Positions 1 to 4,851 of a DNA stretch of 5,575 bases are shown piece by piece. The notes under the pieces were generated by a model. That model had not been told where the DNA came from, did no database searches, and saw nothing but the letters and a program-made list of their open reading frames with translations. Numbering within the stretch: position 1 is the first letter of the stretch; every line of letters starts with the position of its first letter. Source of the stretch: Gemmataceae bacterium (GTDB taxonomy: Bacteria; Planctomycetota; Planctomycetia; Gemmatales; Gemmataceae); assembly GCA_020847555.1 (NCBI GenBank), contig JADLBT010000124.1, forward strand, positions 1-5,575, in the 5' to 3' direction. Both the position numbers and the translations under genes were made by a program.

Positions 1-59
1 GGCGTCCGGTGGGGCCAGGTGCCCAGCGCTGCCCCCACGGGACTCCACCCGTGGGCTTT
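1..59 (+). repeat. Intergenic double-palindrome repeat, copy 1 (left end cut by window)
   Basis: This is the right-hand part of the element seen complete at 3051-3119 and 4685-4753. The shared core CCAGGTG lies at 15-21. It is followed by a hairpin with stem CCCACGGG (34-41), loop ACTCCA and CCCGTGGG (48-55), ending in GCTTT. The left hairpin is only half present, and its remaining bases (1-14) carry one extra G compared with copy 3. The copy lies downstream of the minus-strand UPF0316 gene, so it may act as an end-of-transcription structure from either side. No protein-coding potential is credible here. Confidence 0.8.
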
Positions 60-111
60 CAAAAATCTGTCCGTGGAACTCCCGCCGAACGGTCGGGCGT
101 CATGAATTCCC

Positions 112-681
112 TCACGCGACCGAGCGAGCCGACGGCACCGCGAACGGGAGCAGTCGCTTCACCCGCCTCCGCGGCACCGGGAAGACGCCCCGGGCCGCCG
201 CCTGAATGTCATCGACGGAGTAAAACGCCTCCGGATCGAAGGCGCGGACGATGGCAGTGACGTTCGCCAACTCCTTGCGCGGCACCACGGTGAAGACCAC
301 GTGAACCGGGCCGGTGCCGCCACGACCTTCGAGGCTGGTCACGCCGTAGCCCGCGGTGCGCAGACTCTCGCTCAGCCTGGCCACATCGCGCGGCGTGATG
401 ATGCGGACAACCAGCGTCCCGAGGGCCAGGCGCCCTTCCAGGAGAATGCCGAGGAAGTTGCCGAGGGTGAACCCGGCGGCAAAGGCGAGGTAGCAGCCGA
501 CGTCGCTGAGGTTTTTCATGATCTGGCCGATCGCGAACAGCCAGATGGCGATCTCGAAGAACCCCAGCAGCGGGGCGAGGAGTTTGCGCCCGCGCGAGAC
601 GAAGATGATGCGGACCGTGCTCAGCGTGACGACGCACACTTCCGCGACGAAAATTGACAGCGGCAACGCGAGCCCGTTCAT
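112..681 (-). CDS. UPF0316 family membrane protein (DUF5698 + DUF2179-type C-terminus)
   Basis: This 189-residue integral membrane protein has no established function; B. subtilis YebE is a family member. Three hydrophobic segments at about residues 4-28, 34-55 and 62-81 form the membrane part. The family pattern is clear: T22-x-R24 and SRGRK in the first loop, FFEIAIW (41-47), and GFTLGN-FLG (70-78) followed by an acidic E82. Residues from about 90 to 168 form a soluble alpha/beta domain like DUF2179, the domain also found at the C-terminus of YitT-type proteins, ending in FYSVDDIQAAARGVFP. The basic tail PRRRVKRLL is probably cytoplasmic. The ATG at 681 is chosen because AGGAGG lies four bases upstream. 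Length and domain order fit the family, so the gene looks intact. It is transcribed divergently from cmk and has no obvious functional tie to it. Confidence 0.88.
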   Translation of the reverse strand: MNGLALPLSIFVAEVCVVTLSTVRIIFVSRGRKLLAPLLGFFEIAIWLFAIGQIMKNLSDVGCYLAFAAGFTLGNFLGILLEGRLALGTLVVRIITPRDVARLSESLRTAGYGVTSLEGRGGTGPVHVVFTVVPRKELANVTAIVRAFDPEAFYSVDDIQAAARGVFPVPRRRVKRLLPFAVPSARSVA

Positions 682-685
682 GGCC

Positions 686-691
686 CCTCCT
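686..691 (-). promoter_or_regulatory. Strong Shine-Dalgarno of the UPF0316 gene
   Basis: The minus strand reads AGGAGG followed by GGCC and the ATG at 681. This is one of the strongest ribosome binding sites in the window, and it fixes the start codon. Confidence 0.7.
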
Positions 692-717
692 CGATGGGTT
701 CCGGGTTGAGGACGGGA

Positions 718-746
718 GCTATACGCGAACCCGACGGTCGTCGCAA
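718..746 (-). promoter_or_regulatory. Candidate sigma70-like promoter for the UPF0316 gene
   Basis: On the minus strand TTGCGA (746-741) and TATAGC (723-718) are separated by exactly 17 bases. Each hexamer matches the sigma70 consensus at four of six positions. Transcription would start near 711, giving a leader of about 30 nt that contains the AGGAGG site. Spacing and placement are good but the hexamers are only moderate, so this is a candidate. Confidence 0.35.
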
Positions 747-813
747 GAGCAGCAGCAACGCGACGCGGCGGGGCAACCTGGAGAAGGGAGGCGCCATATC
801 ATATTCCGGAGTA

Positions 814-831
814 CCGCCCAGCCCCGGGCGG
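814..831. other. GC hairpin in the divergent 682-935 gap
   Basis: CCGCCC (814-819) and GGGCGG (826-831) form a six-pair all-GC stem with a six-base loop. It lies mid-way in the 254-nt gap between the divergent UPF0316 and cmk genes, just right of a small AT-rich island at 796-805. The rest of the gap shows no small ORF with a ribosome binding site and no clear plus-strand promoter. The stem is short enough to be chance in DNA of this composition. Confidence 0.3.
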
Positions 832-916
832 AACCTGGAAGGCCCCATACGGAATCGTCTGGTTGCTTCTTCCGGTCGCTGGCGGCACGAGGAAGCCTCA
901 GGACGATCCGGTATGT

Positions 917-937
917 CCCTGACCCCTGATCCCTCAT
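917..937 (+). repeat. Heptamer tandem repeat running into the cmk start codon
   Basis: Three seven-base units lie head to tail: CCCTGAC (917-923), CCCTGAT (924-930) and CCCTCAT (931-937). The last unit includes the first two bases of the cmk ATG. The units fill the place where a Shine-Dalgarno would lie, and none is visible. This may be a simple-sequence remnant or may influence translation. Confidence 0.55.
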
Positions 938-1589
938 GATTGTGACCATCGACGGACCCGCCGGGTCCGGCAAGAGCAGCGCGGCGAAGGCTCTGGCGCA
1001 GCGCCTGGGGTTCGAGTTCCTCGACACCGGCGCCATGTACCGGGCCGTCACCCTGGCCGGGCTGCGGGCTCGCATCGACTTCGGCGACGAGGCGGCCCTG
1101 GCCGGGTTGGTGCAGCGACTCGCCCTGGAGATGCCGCCCGGCGGGCGCGTCCTGCTCGACGGCGAGGACGTTACCGGGTCGATCCGGACGGCCGAGGTGA
1201 CCGCCGCGTCGGGCAAGGTGGCGGACAGCCCGGTCGTTCGTCGCCGACTCGTCGATCTGCAGCGGACCGCCGCGCGCGGCCGCAACTTCGTCACCGAGGG
1301 GCGCGACCAGGGCACGATTGTCTTTCCCGACGCTGCGTGTAAATTCTTCCTCATGGCCGATCCGGTCGAGCGTGCCCGCCGCCGCCACCGCGAGATGCGC
1401 AACCGGGGTGAGGCGGTCCGGTTCGAGGACGTGCTCGCCGCCCAGCAGACCCGCGACGCGCGCGACGCGGCCCGCGACATCGCCCCGATGGTGCCCGCCC
1501 CGGACGCGGTCCTGCTCGACAGCACCGGCCTGACGCTCGAACAGGTCGTGGACCGGATGGAGCAGCGAGTCTGCCGATGCACCGACTGA
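936..1589 (+). CDS. cmk: Cytidylate kinase (CMP/dCMP kinase)
   Basis: This cytoplasmic enzyme transfers phosphate from ATP to CMP or dCMP (EC 2.7.4.25), feeding CTP/dCTP and CDP-lipid synthesis. The 217 residues show the P-loop GPAGSGKSS (7-15), the nucleotide-binding block DTGAMYRAVT (from D30), the hallmark EGRDQGTIVFPDA (from E121) and the lid/CMP-binding pattern R173-D-A-R-D177-A-A-R180 followed by IAPMVPAPDAVLLDS. From memory of E. coli Cmk, R173, D177 and R180 correspond to its CMP-contacting R181, D185 and R188. The second position after GRD is usually hydrophobic (GRDIGT or GRDMGT); here it is Q125. Length is normal for the family. The ATG at 936 directly begins the conserved MIVTIDGP strand, so the start is secure despite no visible ribosome binding site. 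Its end overlaps the following acyltransferase by 13 nt, which suggests co-transcription and coupled translation. Confidence 0.95.
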   Translation: MIVTIDGPAGSGKSSAAKALAQRLGFEFLDTGAMYRAVTLAGLRARIDFGDEAALAGLVQRLALEMPPGGRVLLDGEDVTGSIRTAEVTAASGKVADSPVVRRRLVDLQRTAARGRNFVTEGRDQGTIVFPDAACKFFLMADPVERARRRHREMRNRGEAVRFEDVLAAQQTRDARDAARDIAPMVPAPDAVLLDSTGLTLEQVVDRMEQRVCRCTD

Positions 1590-2242
1590 CCTCGACCCTG
1601 GTCCACCGCTTCGTCTATCTGCTGTCCTCGACCGCCATGCCCGTGCTGTTCAGCATGCGCATCGAGGGCGGGGCGCACATCCCGACGAGCGGGCCGGCTC
1701 TGCTGATCGCCAACCACCAGAGCTTCCTGGACCCGGTCCTGCTCGGGCTCTGTACGTCCCGACCGCTGTGCTACCTGGCGCGGCGGACGCTGTTTCGGCG
1801 CCGATTCTTCGCCTGGTTGATCCGCGTTCTGCGAGCGGTCCCGATCGATCACGAGGGGGTCGGCAAGGAGGGCATCCGGACGATCCTCGAACAGCTCCAG
1901 CAGGGGGAGGCGGTGGTGGTCTTCCCCGAGGGGGAGCGGACGCACGACGGCCGGATGCAGCCGCTCAAGCCGGGCATCCTGCTGCTGCTCCGCAAGACGC
2001 AGGCGCCGATCGTTCCGGTCGGCCTCGCTGGCGCCTACGCTGCCTGGCCGCGCGCCCGCAAGTTCCCGGTGCCGGCGCCGCTGTTTCCTCCACAGGGCGA
2101 GGGGACGGTCGCCGTCTCGATCGGCCGCCCGCTCGACGCCGCCCACTACGCCGCCCTGCCACGCGACGAGGCGCTCGGGGCGCTGTCCGCTGAGTTGCAG
2201 AAGGTTCAAGGCCGCGCCGAGCGCCTGCGGGCGCGGCGCTGA
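1577..2242 (+). CDS. plsC: PlsC-type 1-acyl-glycerol-3-phosphate acyltransferase
   Basis: This is a membrane-associated lysophospholipid acyltransferase family protein of 221 residues. It probably transfers an acyl chain to 1-acyl-glycerol-3-phosphate to give phosphatidic acid. The family blocks appear in order: block I NHQSFLD (46-52) with the catalytic H47-x4-D52 pair; block II with the basic stretch RRTLFRRRFF; block III FPEGERT (116-122), which binds the glycerol phosphate; and block IV IVPVGLAG. A hydrophobic/amphipathic N-terminal segment (about 10-27) should sit on the membrane. Block III has E120 where FPEGTRS-type proteins have T, a variant I would expect to be functional. The ATG at 1577 lies inside the end of cmk; only a distant GGAG (1559-1562) precedes it, so initiation probably depends on coupling. 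An in-frame ATG at 1637 would remove the N-terminal segment and is less likely. The exact acyl acceptor is not shown by sequence. Confidence 0.88.
   Translation: MHRLTSTLVHRFVYLLSSTAMPVLFSMRIEGGAHIPTSGPALLIANHQSFLDPVLLGLCTSRPLCYLARRTLFRRRFFAWLIRVLRAVPIDHEGVGKEGIRTILEQLQQGEAVVVFPEGERTHDGRMQPLKPGILLLLRKTQAPIVPVGLAGAYAAWPRARKFPVPAPLFPPQGEGTVAVSIGRPLDAAHYAALPRDEALGALSAELQKVQGRAERLRARR
2214..2239 (+). other. GC-rich stem-loop at the end of plsC
   Basis: Two GCGCC blocks (2214-2218 and 2221-2225) face two GGCGC blocks (2230-2234 and 2235-2239) across a TGCG loop, with a GA bulge. The structure ends immediately before the plsC TGA. It lies about 20 nt before the deacetylase ribosome binding site, so it could mark an RNA processing or attenuation point, but arginine-rich GC codons alone could generate it. 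Confidence 0.3.
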
Positions 2243-2269
2243 CGGGCGCCCGCGCCCGAGGAACGCACC

Positions 2270-3040
2270 ATGCCGGACGCGATCCTGTCCATCCTGGCCC
2301 ACCCCGACGACGCCGAGTTCCTCTGCGCCGGCACCCTGACCCGGCTCGCCCGGGAGCACGGCTGGCAGGCCCACATCGCCACCATGACGCCCGGCGACTG
2401 CGGATCGGCCGAGCTGTCGGCCGAGGAGATCAGCCGCATCCGCCGCGCCGAGGGCGCCCGGGCGGCTACCGTCATCGGCGCGACGTATCACTGCATCGAG
2501 GAACGCGATCTGCTCATCGCCTACAATGAGCGTGCCCTGGAGAAGGTAACGCGCCTGCTGCGCCAGGTGCGCCCGCGCGTCGTCCTGACGCACAGCCCGG
2601 CCGACTACATGCTCGACCACGAGATGACGAGTACGGTGGTGCGGGCCGCCGCGTTCGCCGCCCCGGTCCCGAACTTCCTGAAGGACCGCAACCTCGGGCC
2701 GGTCCTGGACCACATCCCGCACCTGTACTACTGCGACCCGATCGAGGGGAAGGATCCGCTCGGGCGAGACGTGGCTCCGGGGTTCTGCCTCGACGTCAGC
2801 GGGGTGATCGAGACGAAGATACAGATGCTGACCAGCCACACCAGCCAGCGCGAGTGGCTGCTGAAGCATCACGGTATCGATCACTACGTCAATGCCATGC
2901 GCGACTGGGGGGCGCACCGCGGCCGGACGTGCGGCGTCGCTTACGCCGAGGGGTTCCGGCAGCACCTCGGCCACAGCTACCCGCAGGACAACCTGCTGGG
3001 CGCGGTGCTGGGGGTAGCAGGAGTGAAGAGTGAGGAGTGA
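2270..3040 (+). CDS. PIG-L / LmbE family N-deacetylase
   Basis: This is a zinc-dependent deacetylase of the GlcNAc-PI de-N-acetylase superfamily, whose members remove acetyl groups from N-acetylglucosamine-type substrates (MshB, BshB, PIG-L, LmbE-like proteins). The first metal motif AHPDDAE is at residues 10-16 (H11 and D14 as ligands) and the second, H108-SPADYMLDH117, gives the third ligand H117. The family pattern HPxDxHxDH is varied here to HSPADYMLDH. The 256-residue length and Rossmann-like start (ILSILAHPDD) are usual. No signal peptide is visible, so it is cytoplasmic. The substrate cannot be named; similar genes are numerous in planctomycetes. GAGGAA six bases before ATG 2270 supports the start. 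The gene lies 27 nt after plsC and is probably the last gene of that unit. The last residues GVKSEE and the TGA come from a repeat arm (3020-3038), so the native C-terminus was probably slightly different. Confidence 0.9.
   Translation: MPDAILSILAHPDDAEFLCAGTLTRLAREHGWQAHIATMTPGDCGSAELSAEEISRIRRAEGARAATVIGATYHCIEERDLLIAYNERALEKVTRLLRQVRPRVVLTHSPADYMLDHEMTSTVVRAAAFAAPVPNFLKDRNLGPVLDHIPHLYYCDPIEGKDPLGRDVAPGFCLDVSGVIETKIQMLTSHTSQREWLLKHHGIDHYVNAMRDWGAHRGRTCGVAYAEGFRQHLGHSYPQDNLLGAVLGVAGVKSEE
3020..3038 (+). repeat. Left arm of a 19-nt inverted repeat around repeat copy 2
   Basis: GGAGTGAAGAGTGAGGAGT here matches the reverse complement of 3121-3139 at 18 of 19 positions. The arm overlaps the 3' end of the deacetylase gene; its final T is the first base of the TGA stop codon. 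It is part of a seven-base tandem pattern (AGTGAAG at 3022, AGTGAGG at 3029, AGTGAAG at 3036). Confidence 0.85.
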
Positions 3041-3050
3041 AGGAGAGTAA

Positions 3051-3119
3051 GGCCCACGGGCGGCGGACCGTGGGCCAGGTGCTGGAAACTTCGCCCACGG
3101 GCCGCCACCCGTGGGCTTT
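3051..3119 (+). repeat. Intergenic double-palindrome repeat, copy 2 (complete)
   Basis: The left hairpin has stem GGCCCACGG (3051-3059) and CCGTGGGCC (3068-3076), nine perfect pairs. The linker contains CCAGGTGCTGG. The right hairpin has stem GCCCACGGG (3093-3101), loop CCGCCA and CCCGTGGGC (3108-3116), again nine pairs, followed by TTTA. Bases 3052-3116 match 4688-4752 at 57 of 65 positions without gaps. The left half (3052-3075) also matches the reverse complement of the right half (3093-3116) at 22 of 24 positions, so the element can fold as two hairpins or one long one. It fills the gap between the deacetylase and amylase genes and could terminate the upstream transcript. Confidence 0.9.
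3093..3119 (+). terminator. Possible terminator after the cmk-plsC-deacetylase unit (right hairpin of copy 2)
   Basis: A nine-pair GC-rich stem with a six-base loop is followed only by TTTA, a short T tract. The position downstream of a plus-strand gene cluster and before a gene with its own ribosome binding site fits a terminator, but the weak T tract leaves this uncertain. Confidence 0.35.
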
Positions 3120-3120
3120 A

Positions 3121-3139
3121 ACTCCTCACTCTTCATTCC
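3121..3139 (-). repeat. Right arm of the 19-nt inverted repeat around repeat copy 2
   Basis: The minus strand reads GGAATGAAGAGTGAGGAGT, differing from the left arm (3020-3038) at one base. With the left arm it brackets the complete double-palindrome element, an arrangement not seen around copies 1 and 3. Confidence 0.85.
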
Positions 3140-3146
3140 CTTGCGG

Positions 3147-3153
3147 GGAGGAG
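3147..3153 (+). promoter_or_regulatory. Shine-Dalgarno that fixes the amylase start
   Basis: GGAGGAG lies eight bases before ATG 3162. This favours 3162 over the in-frame GTG at 3111, which lies inside the repeat hairpin and has no ribosome binding site. Confidence 0.75.
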
Positions 3154-3161
3154 ACGCAACG

Positions 3162-4670
3162 ATGGCCCCGGCCCGTTACCCTTCCCTGTACCAGCTTCCG
3201 ACGCGCATCTGGCTCGGCGACCTGTCGCACCAGCTTGGCCGCCACGTGACGTTCGGCGATGTCCCCGACGAGGAGTTGGACCGGCTCGTGGCCCCGGGGT
3301 TTGACTGGATCTGGCTCCTCGGTGTCTGGCAGACCGGGCCGGTGTCGCGCCAGGTGTCGGTCACCAACCCGGACTGGTGGCCGGGCTACCGCGAGGCTCT
3401 GCCCGGTTGCACCGAGGCCGACGTCTGCGGCTCTCCGTTCGCGGTGCGCAGCTACACCATCCACGCCGACTTCGGGTCGGACGATTCGCTCGTCGCCCTG
3501 CGGCAGCGGCTGCGCGCCCGCGGCGTCGGCCTGCTCCTCGACTTCGTCCCGAACCATACCGCGCTCGCCCACCGCTGGGTCAGCGAGTGGCCGGAGTTCT
3601 ACATCCAGGGCGACACCCAGGATCTCGCCCGCGAACCGCACAACTACCGCCTCGCCACCACGCGGCGCGGCCCGCTCGTCATCGCCCACGGGCGCGACCC
3701 GTACTTCCCGGCGTGGCCCGACACGTTCCAGCTCAACTACCGTCACCCAGTCCTGCGCGAGGCGATGATCGAGGAACTGACGCACATCGCCGGGCTGTGC
3801 GACGGGGTCCGCTGCGACATGGCCATGCTGCTGCTGCCGCACGTCATTGCCTCGACCTGGGGCGAGCGCGCCCGGCCGCGCGACGGTACTCCGCCAGCCG
3901 ACGCCCCATTCTGGCCGGAGGCCATCGGCCGGGTGCGCCGCCACCACCCCGACTTCCTGTTCCTCGCCGAGGTTTACTGGGATCTGGAGTGGGTTCTGCA
4001 GCAGCAGGGCTTCGACTACACCTACGACAAGCGGCACTACGACCGGCTGCGCGCCCGCGACGCCGCCGCCGTGCGCGGCCACCTGCGTGCCACCCCGGAG
4101 TACCAGCAGCGGTCGGCGCGCTTCCTCGAGAACCACGACGAGCCGCGCGCCGCCGCAGTCTTCCCGCCGGACGTCCACAAAGCCGCGGCCGTGCTGGCGT
4201 TCCTCGTCCCGGGTCTGCGCTTCTTCCAGGAGGGGCAATTCGATGGCCGGCGGATCAAGGCGAACCTGCACCTCTGCCGCCGCGCCGACGAACCGCCCGA
4301 CAACGACCTCCGGGAGTTCTATCAACGGCTGCTGGCGTGCGTGCGCCGGCCGGAGGTGTGCGACGGCATGTGGCGTCTGCTGGAGTGTCGACCGGCGTGG
4401 GAGGGCAACGCGACCTGGCAGCGCTTCATCGCATTCGCGTGGGAGAACGGGGCCGGGCGCCGGCTGCTGGCGGCCGTCAACTACGGCCCGGCGCAGGCGC
4501 AGTGTTACGTGCGGCTCGCCTGGTCGGGGCTGCACGGCAGACCCCACCTGCTGCGCGATCTGCTCGGTCCGGCCGCGTACCGCCGCGACGGCGACGACCT
4601 GGCCGGGCGCGGGCTGTACCTCGACCTCCCGGCGTGGGGTCATCACGCCTTCGAGGTCGTCGCCCCCTGA
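3162..4670 (+). CDS. GH13 alpha-amylase-family glycoside hydrolase or transglycosylase, intracellular
   Basis: This is a 502-residue (beta/alpha)8-barrel enzyme acting on alpha-glucosidic bonds. All four conserved GH13 regions are visible: region I D127-FVPNH132; region II GVR217-C-D219 with the nucleophile D219; region III FLAEVYW with the acid/base E270; region IV ENHD326 with the transition-state-stabilising aspartate. The catalytic set is therefore complete. From about residue 405 the sequence looks like the all-beta C-terminal domain, ending LDLPAWGHHAFEVV. The N-terminus (SLYQLPTRIWLGDL) has no signal peptide, so the enzyme should act in the cytoplasm, perhaps on glycogen-derived maltodextrins or trehalose-type sugars; this is inference. 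The subfamily is not one I can name with confidence, and hydrolase versus transferase activity cannot be decided by eye. It stands alone between two repeat copies and is probably its own transcription unit. Confidence 0.92.
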   Translation: MAPARYPSLYQLPTRIWLGDLSHQLGRHVTFGDVPDEELDRLVAPGFDWIWLLGVWQTGPVSRQVSVTNPDWWPGYREALPGCTEADVCGSPFAVRSYTIHADFGSDDSLVALRQRLRARGVGLLLDFVPNHTALAHRWVSEWPEFYIQGDTQDLAREPHNYRLATTRRGPLVIAHGRDPYFPAWPDTFQLNYRHPVLREAMIEELTHIAGLCDGVRCDMAMLLLPHVIASTWGERARPRDGTPPADAPFWPEAIGRVRRHHPDFLFLAEVYWDLEWVLQQQGFDYTYDKRHYDRLRARDAAAVRGHLRATPEYQQRSARFLENHDEPRAAAVFPPDVHKAAAVLAFLVPGLRFFQEGQFDGRRIKANLHLCRRADEPPDNDLREFYQRLLACVRRPEVCDGMWRLLECRPAWEGNATWQRFIAFAWENGAGRRLLAAVNYGPAQAQCYVRLAWSGLHGRPHLLRDLLGPAAYRRDGDDLAGRGLYLDLPAWGHHAFEVVAP

Positions 4671-4684
4671 AGGAGCCTCAACCC

Positions 4685-4753
4685 AAAGCCCACAGGCGGC
4701 GTCCCGTGGGCCAGGTGCTGGAGATTTGACCCACGGGGCGCCACCCGTGGGCC
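4685..4753 (+). repeat. Intergenic double-palindrome repeat, copy 3 (complete)
   Basis: The left hairpin pairs GCCCACAGG (4688-4696) with CCCGTGGGC (4703-4711) with one A-C mismatch and loop CGGCGT. The right hairpin pairs CCCACGGG (4730-4737) with CCCGTGGG (4744-4751) across GCGCCA. The linker CCAGGTGCTGGA is identical to copy 2. The left edge reads AAAGCCCAC, mirroring the right edge GTGGGCTTT of copies 1 and 2, so the full element has matching inverted ends. Left and right halves match as an inverted repeat at 20 of 24 positions. It starts 14 nt after the amylase stop. Confidence 0.9.
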
Positions 4754-4788
4754 TTGGCAGGGCCGCGCCACCTGGCCGCACCGCGCCC

Positions 4789-4794
4789 TAGAAT
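4789..4794 (+). promoter_or_regulatory. Candidate -10 element for fhcD
   Basis: TAGAAT matches the sigma70 -10 consensus at five of six positions and is a small AT-rich spot in GC-rich DNA about 57 nt before the fhcD start. No convincing -35 hexamer lies 16-18 bases upstream; TTGGCA at 4754-4759 is too far away. It would start a leader of about 50 nt. Confidence 0.35.
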
Positions 4795-4839
4795 ACCCCC
4801 ACCGGCGGTTGTGCCGTCCTACCTTCCCGACCCCGTTAC

Positions 4840-4843
4840 AGGA
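4840..4843 (+). promoter_or_regulatory. Shine-Dalgarno supporting the TTG start of fhcD
   Basis: AGGA ends eight bases before TTG 4852. The reading frame upstream is closed by a TAG at 4789-4791 and has no ATG or GTG in between, so this weak site supports TTG as the initiation codon. Confidence 0.55.
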
Positions 4844-4851
4844 TTAGCGGC

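Noticed and set aside
81..97. Small hairpin (CCCG...CGGG with inner pairs) as terminator of the UPF0316 gene
   Set aside because: The stem is short and bulged, and no T run follows it on the minus strand.
796..805. AT-rich island (CATATCATAT) as a promoter for cmk or the UPF0316 gene
   Set aside because: It gives TATGAT on the minus strand and TATCAT on the plus strand, but neither has a -35-like hexamer at 16-18 bases.
719..3136. 805-codon open frame on the minus strand across cmk, plsC and the deacetylase
   Set aside because: It is antisense to three well-supported genes, is rich in R, A, P and G without any domain, and is explained by the GC-rich codon use of the genuine strand. It also crosses the repeat element.
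3111..3161. Upstream GTG start for the amylase (17 extra residues)
   Set aside because: The GTG lies in the stem of the repeat hairpin, lacks a ribosome binding site and would translate repeat DNA. ATG 3162 has GGAGGAG at ideal spacing.
3377..4729. 450-codon plus-strand frame inside the amylase gene
   Set aside because: It is a +1-type shadow frame dominated by arginine, alanine and proline. The overlapping frame encodes an intact catalytic barrel.
1..4753. Repeats considered as a CRISPR array
   Set aside because: The three copies are 1.6-3 kb apart with genes between them and are double hairpins, not regularly spaced direct repeats.
3126..4781. 551-codon open frame on the minus strand opposite the amylase
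   Set aside because: It is antisense to a gene with all GH13 motifs, has low-complexity composition and no ribosome binding site that I can see. It is a GC-driven shadow.
4761..4788. GGCCGC direct repeats upstream of fhcD as an operator
   Set aside because: Six-base all-GC repeats 13 nt apart are expected by chance at this composition.
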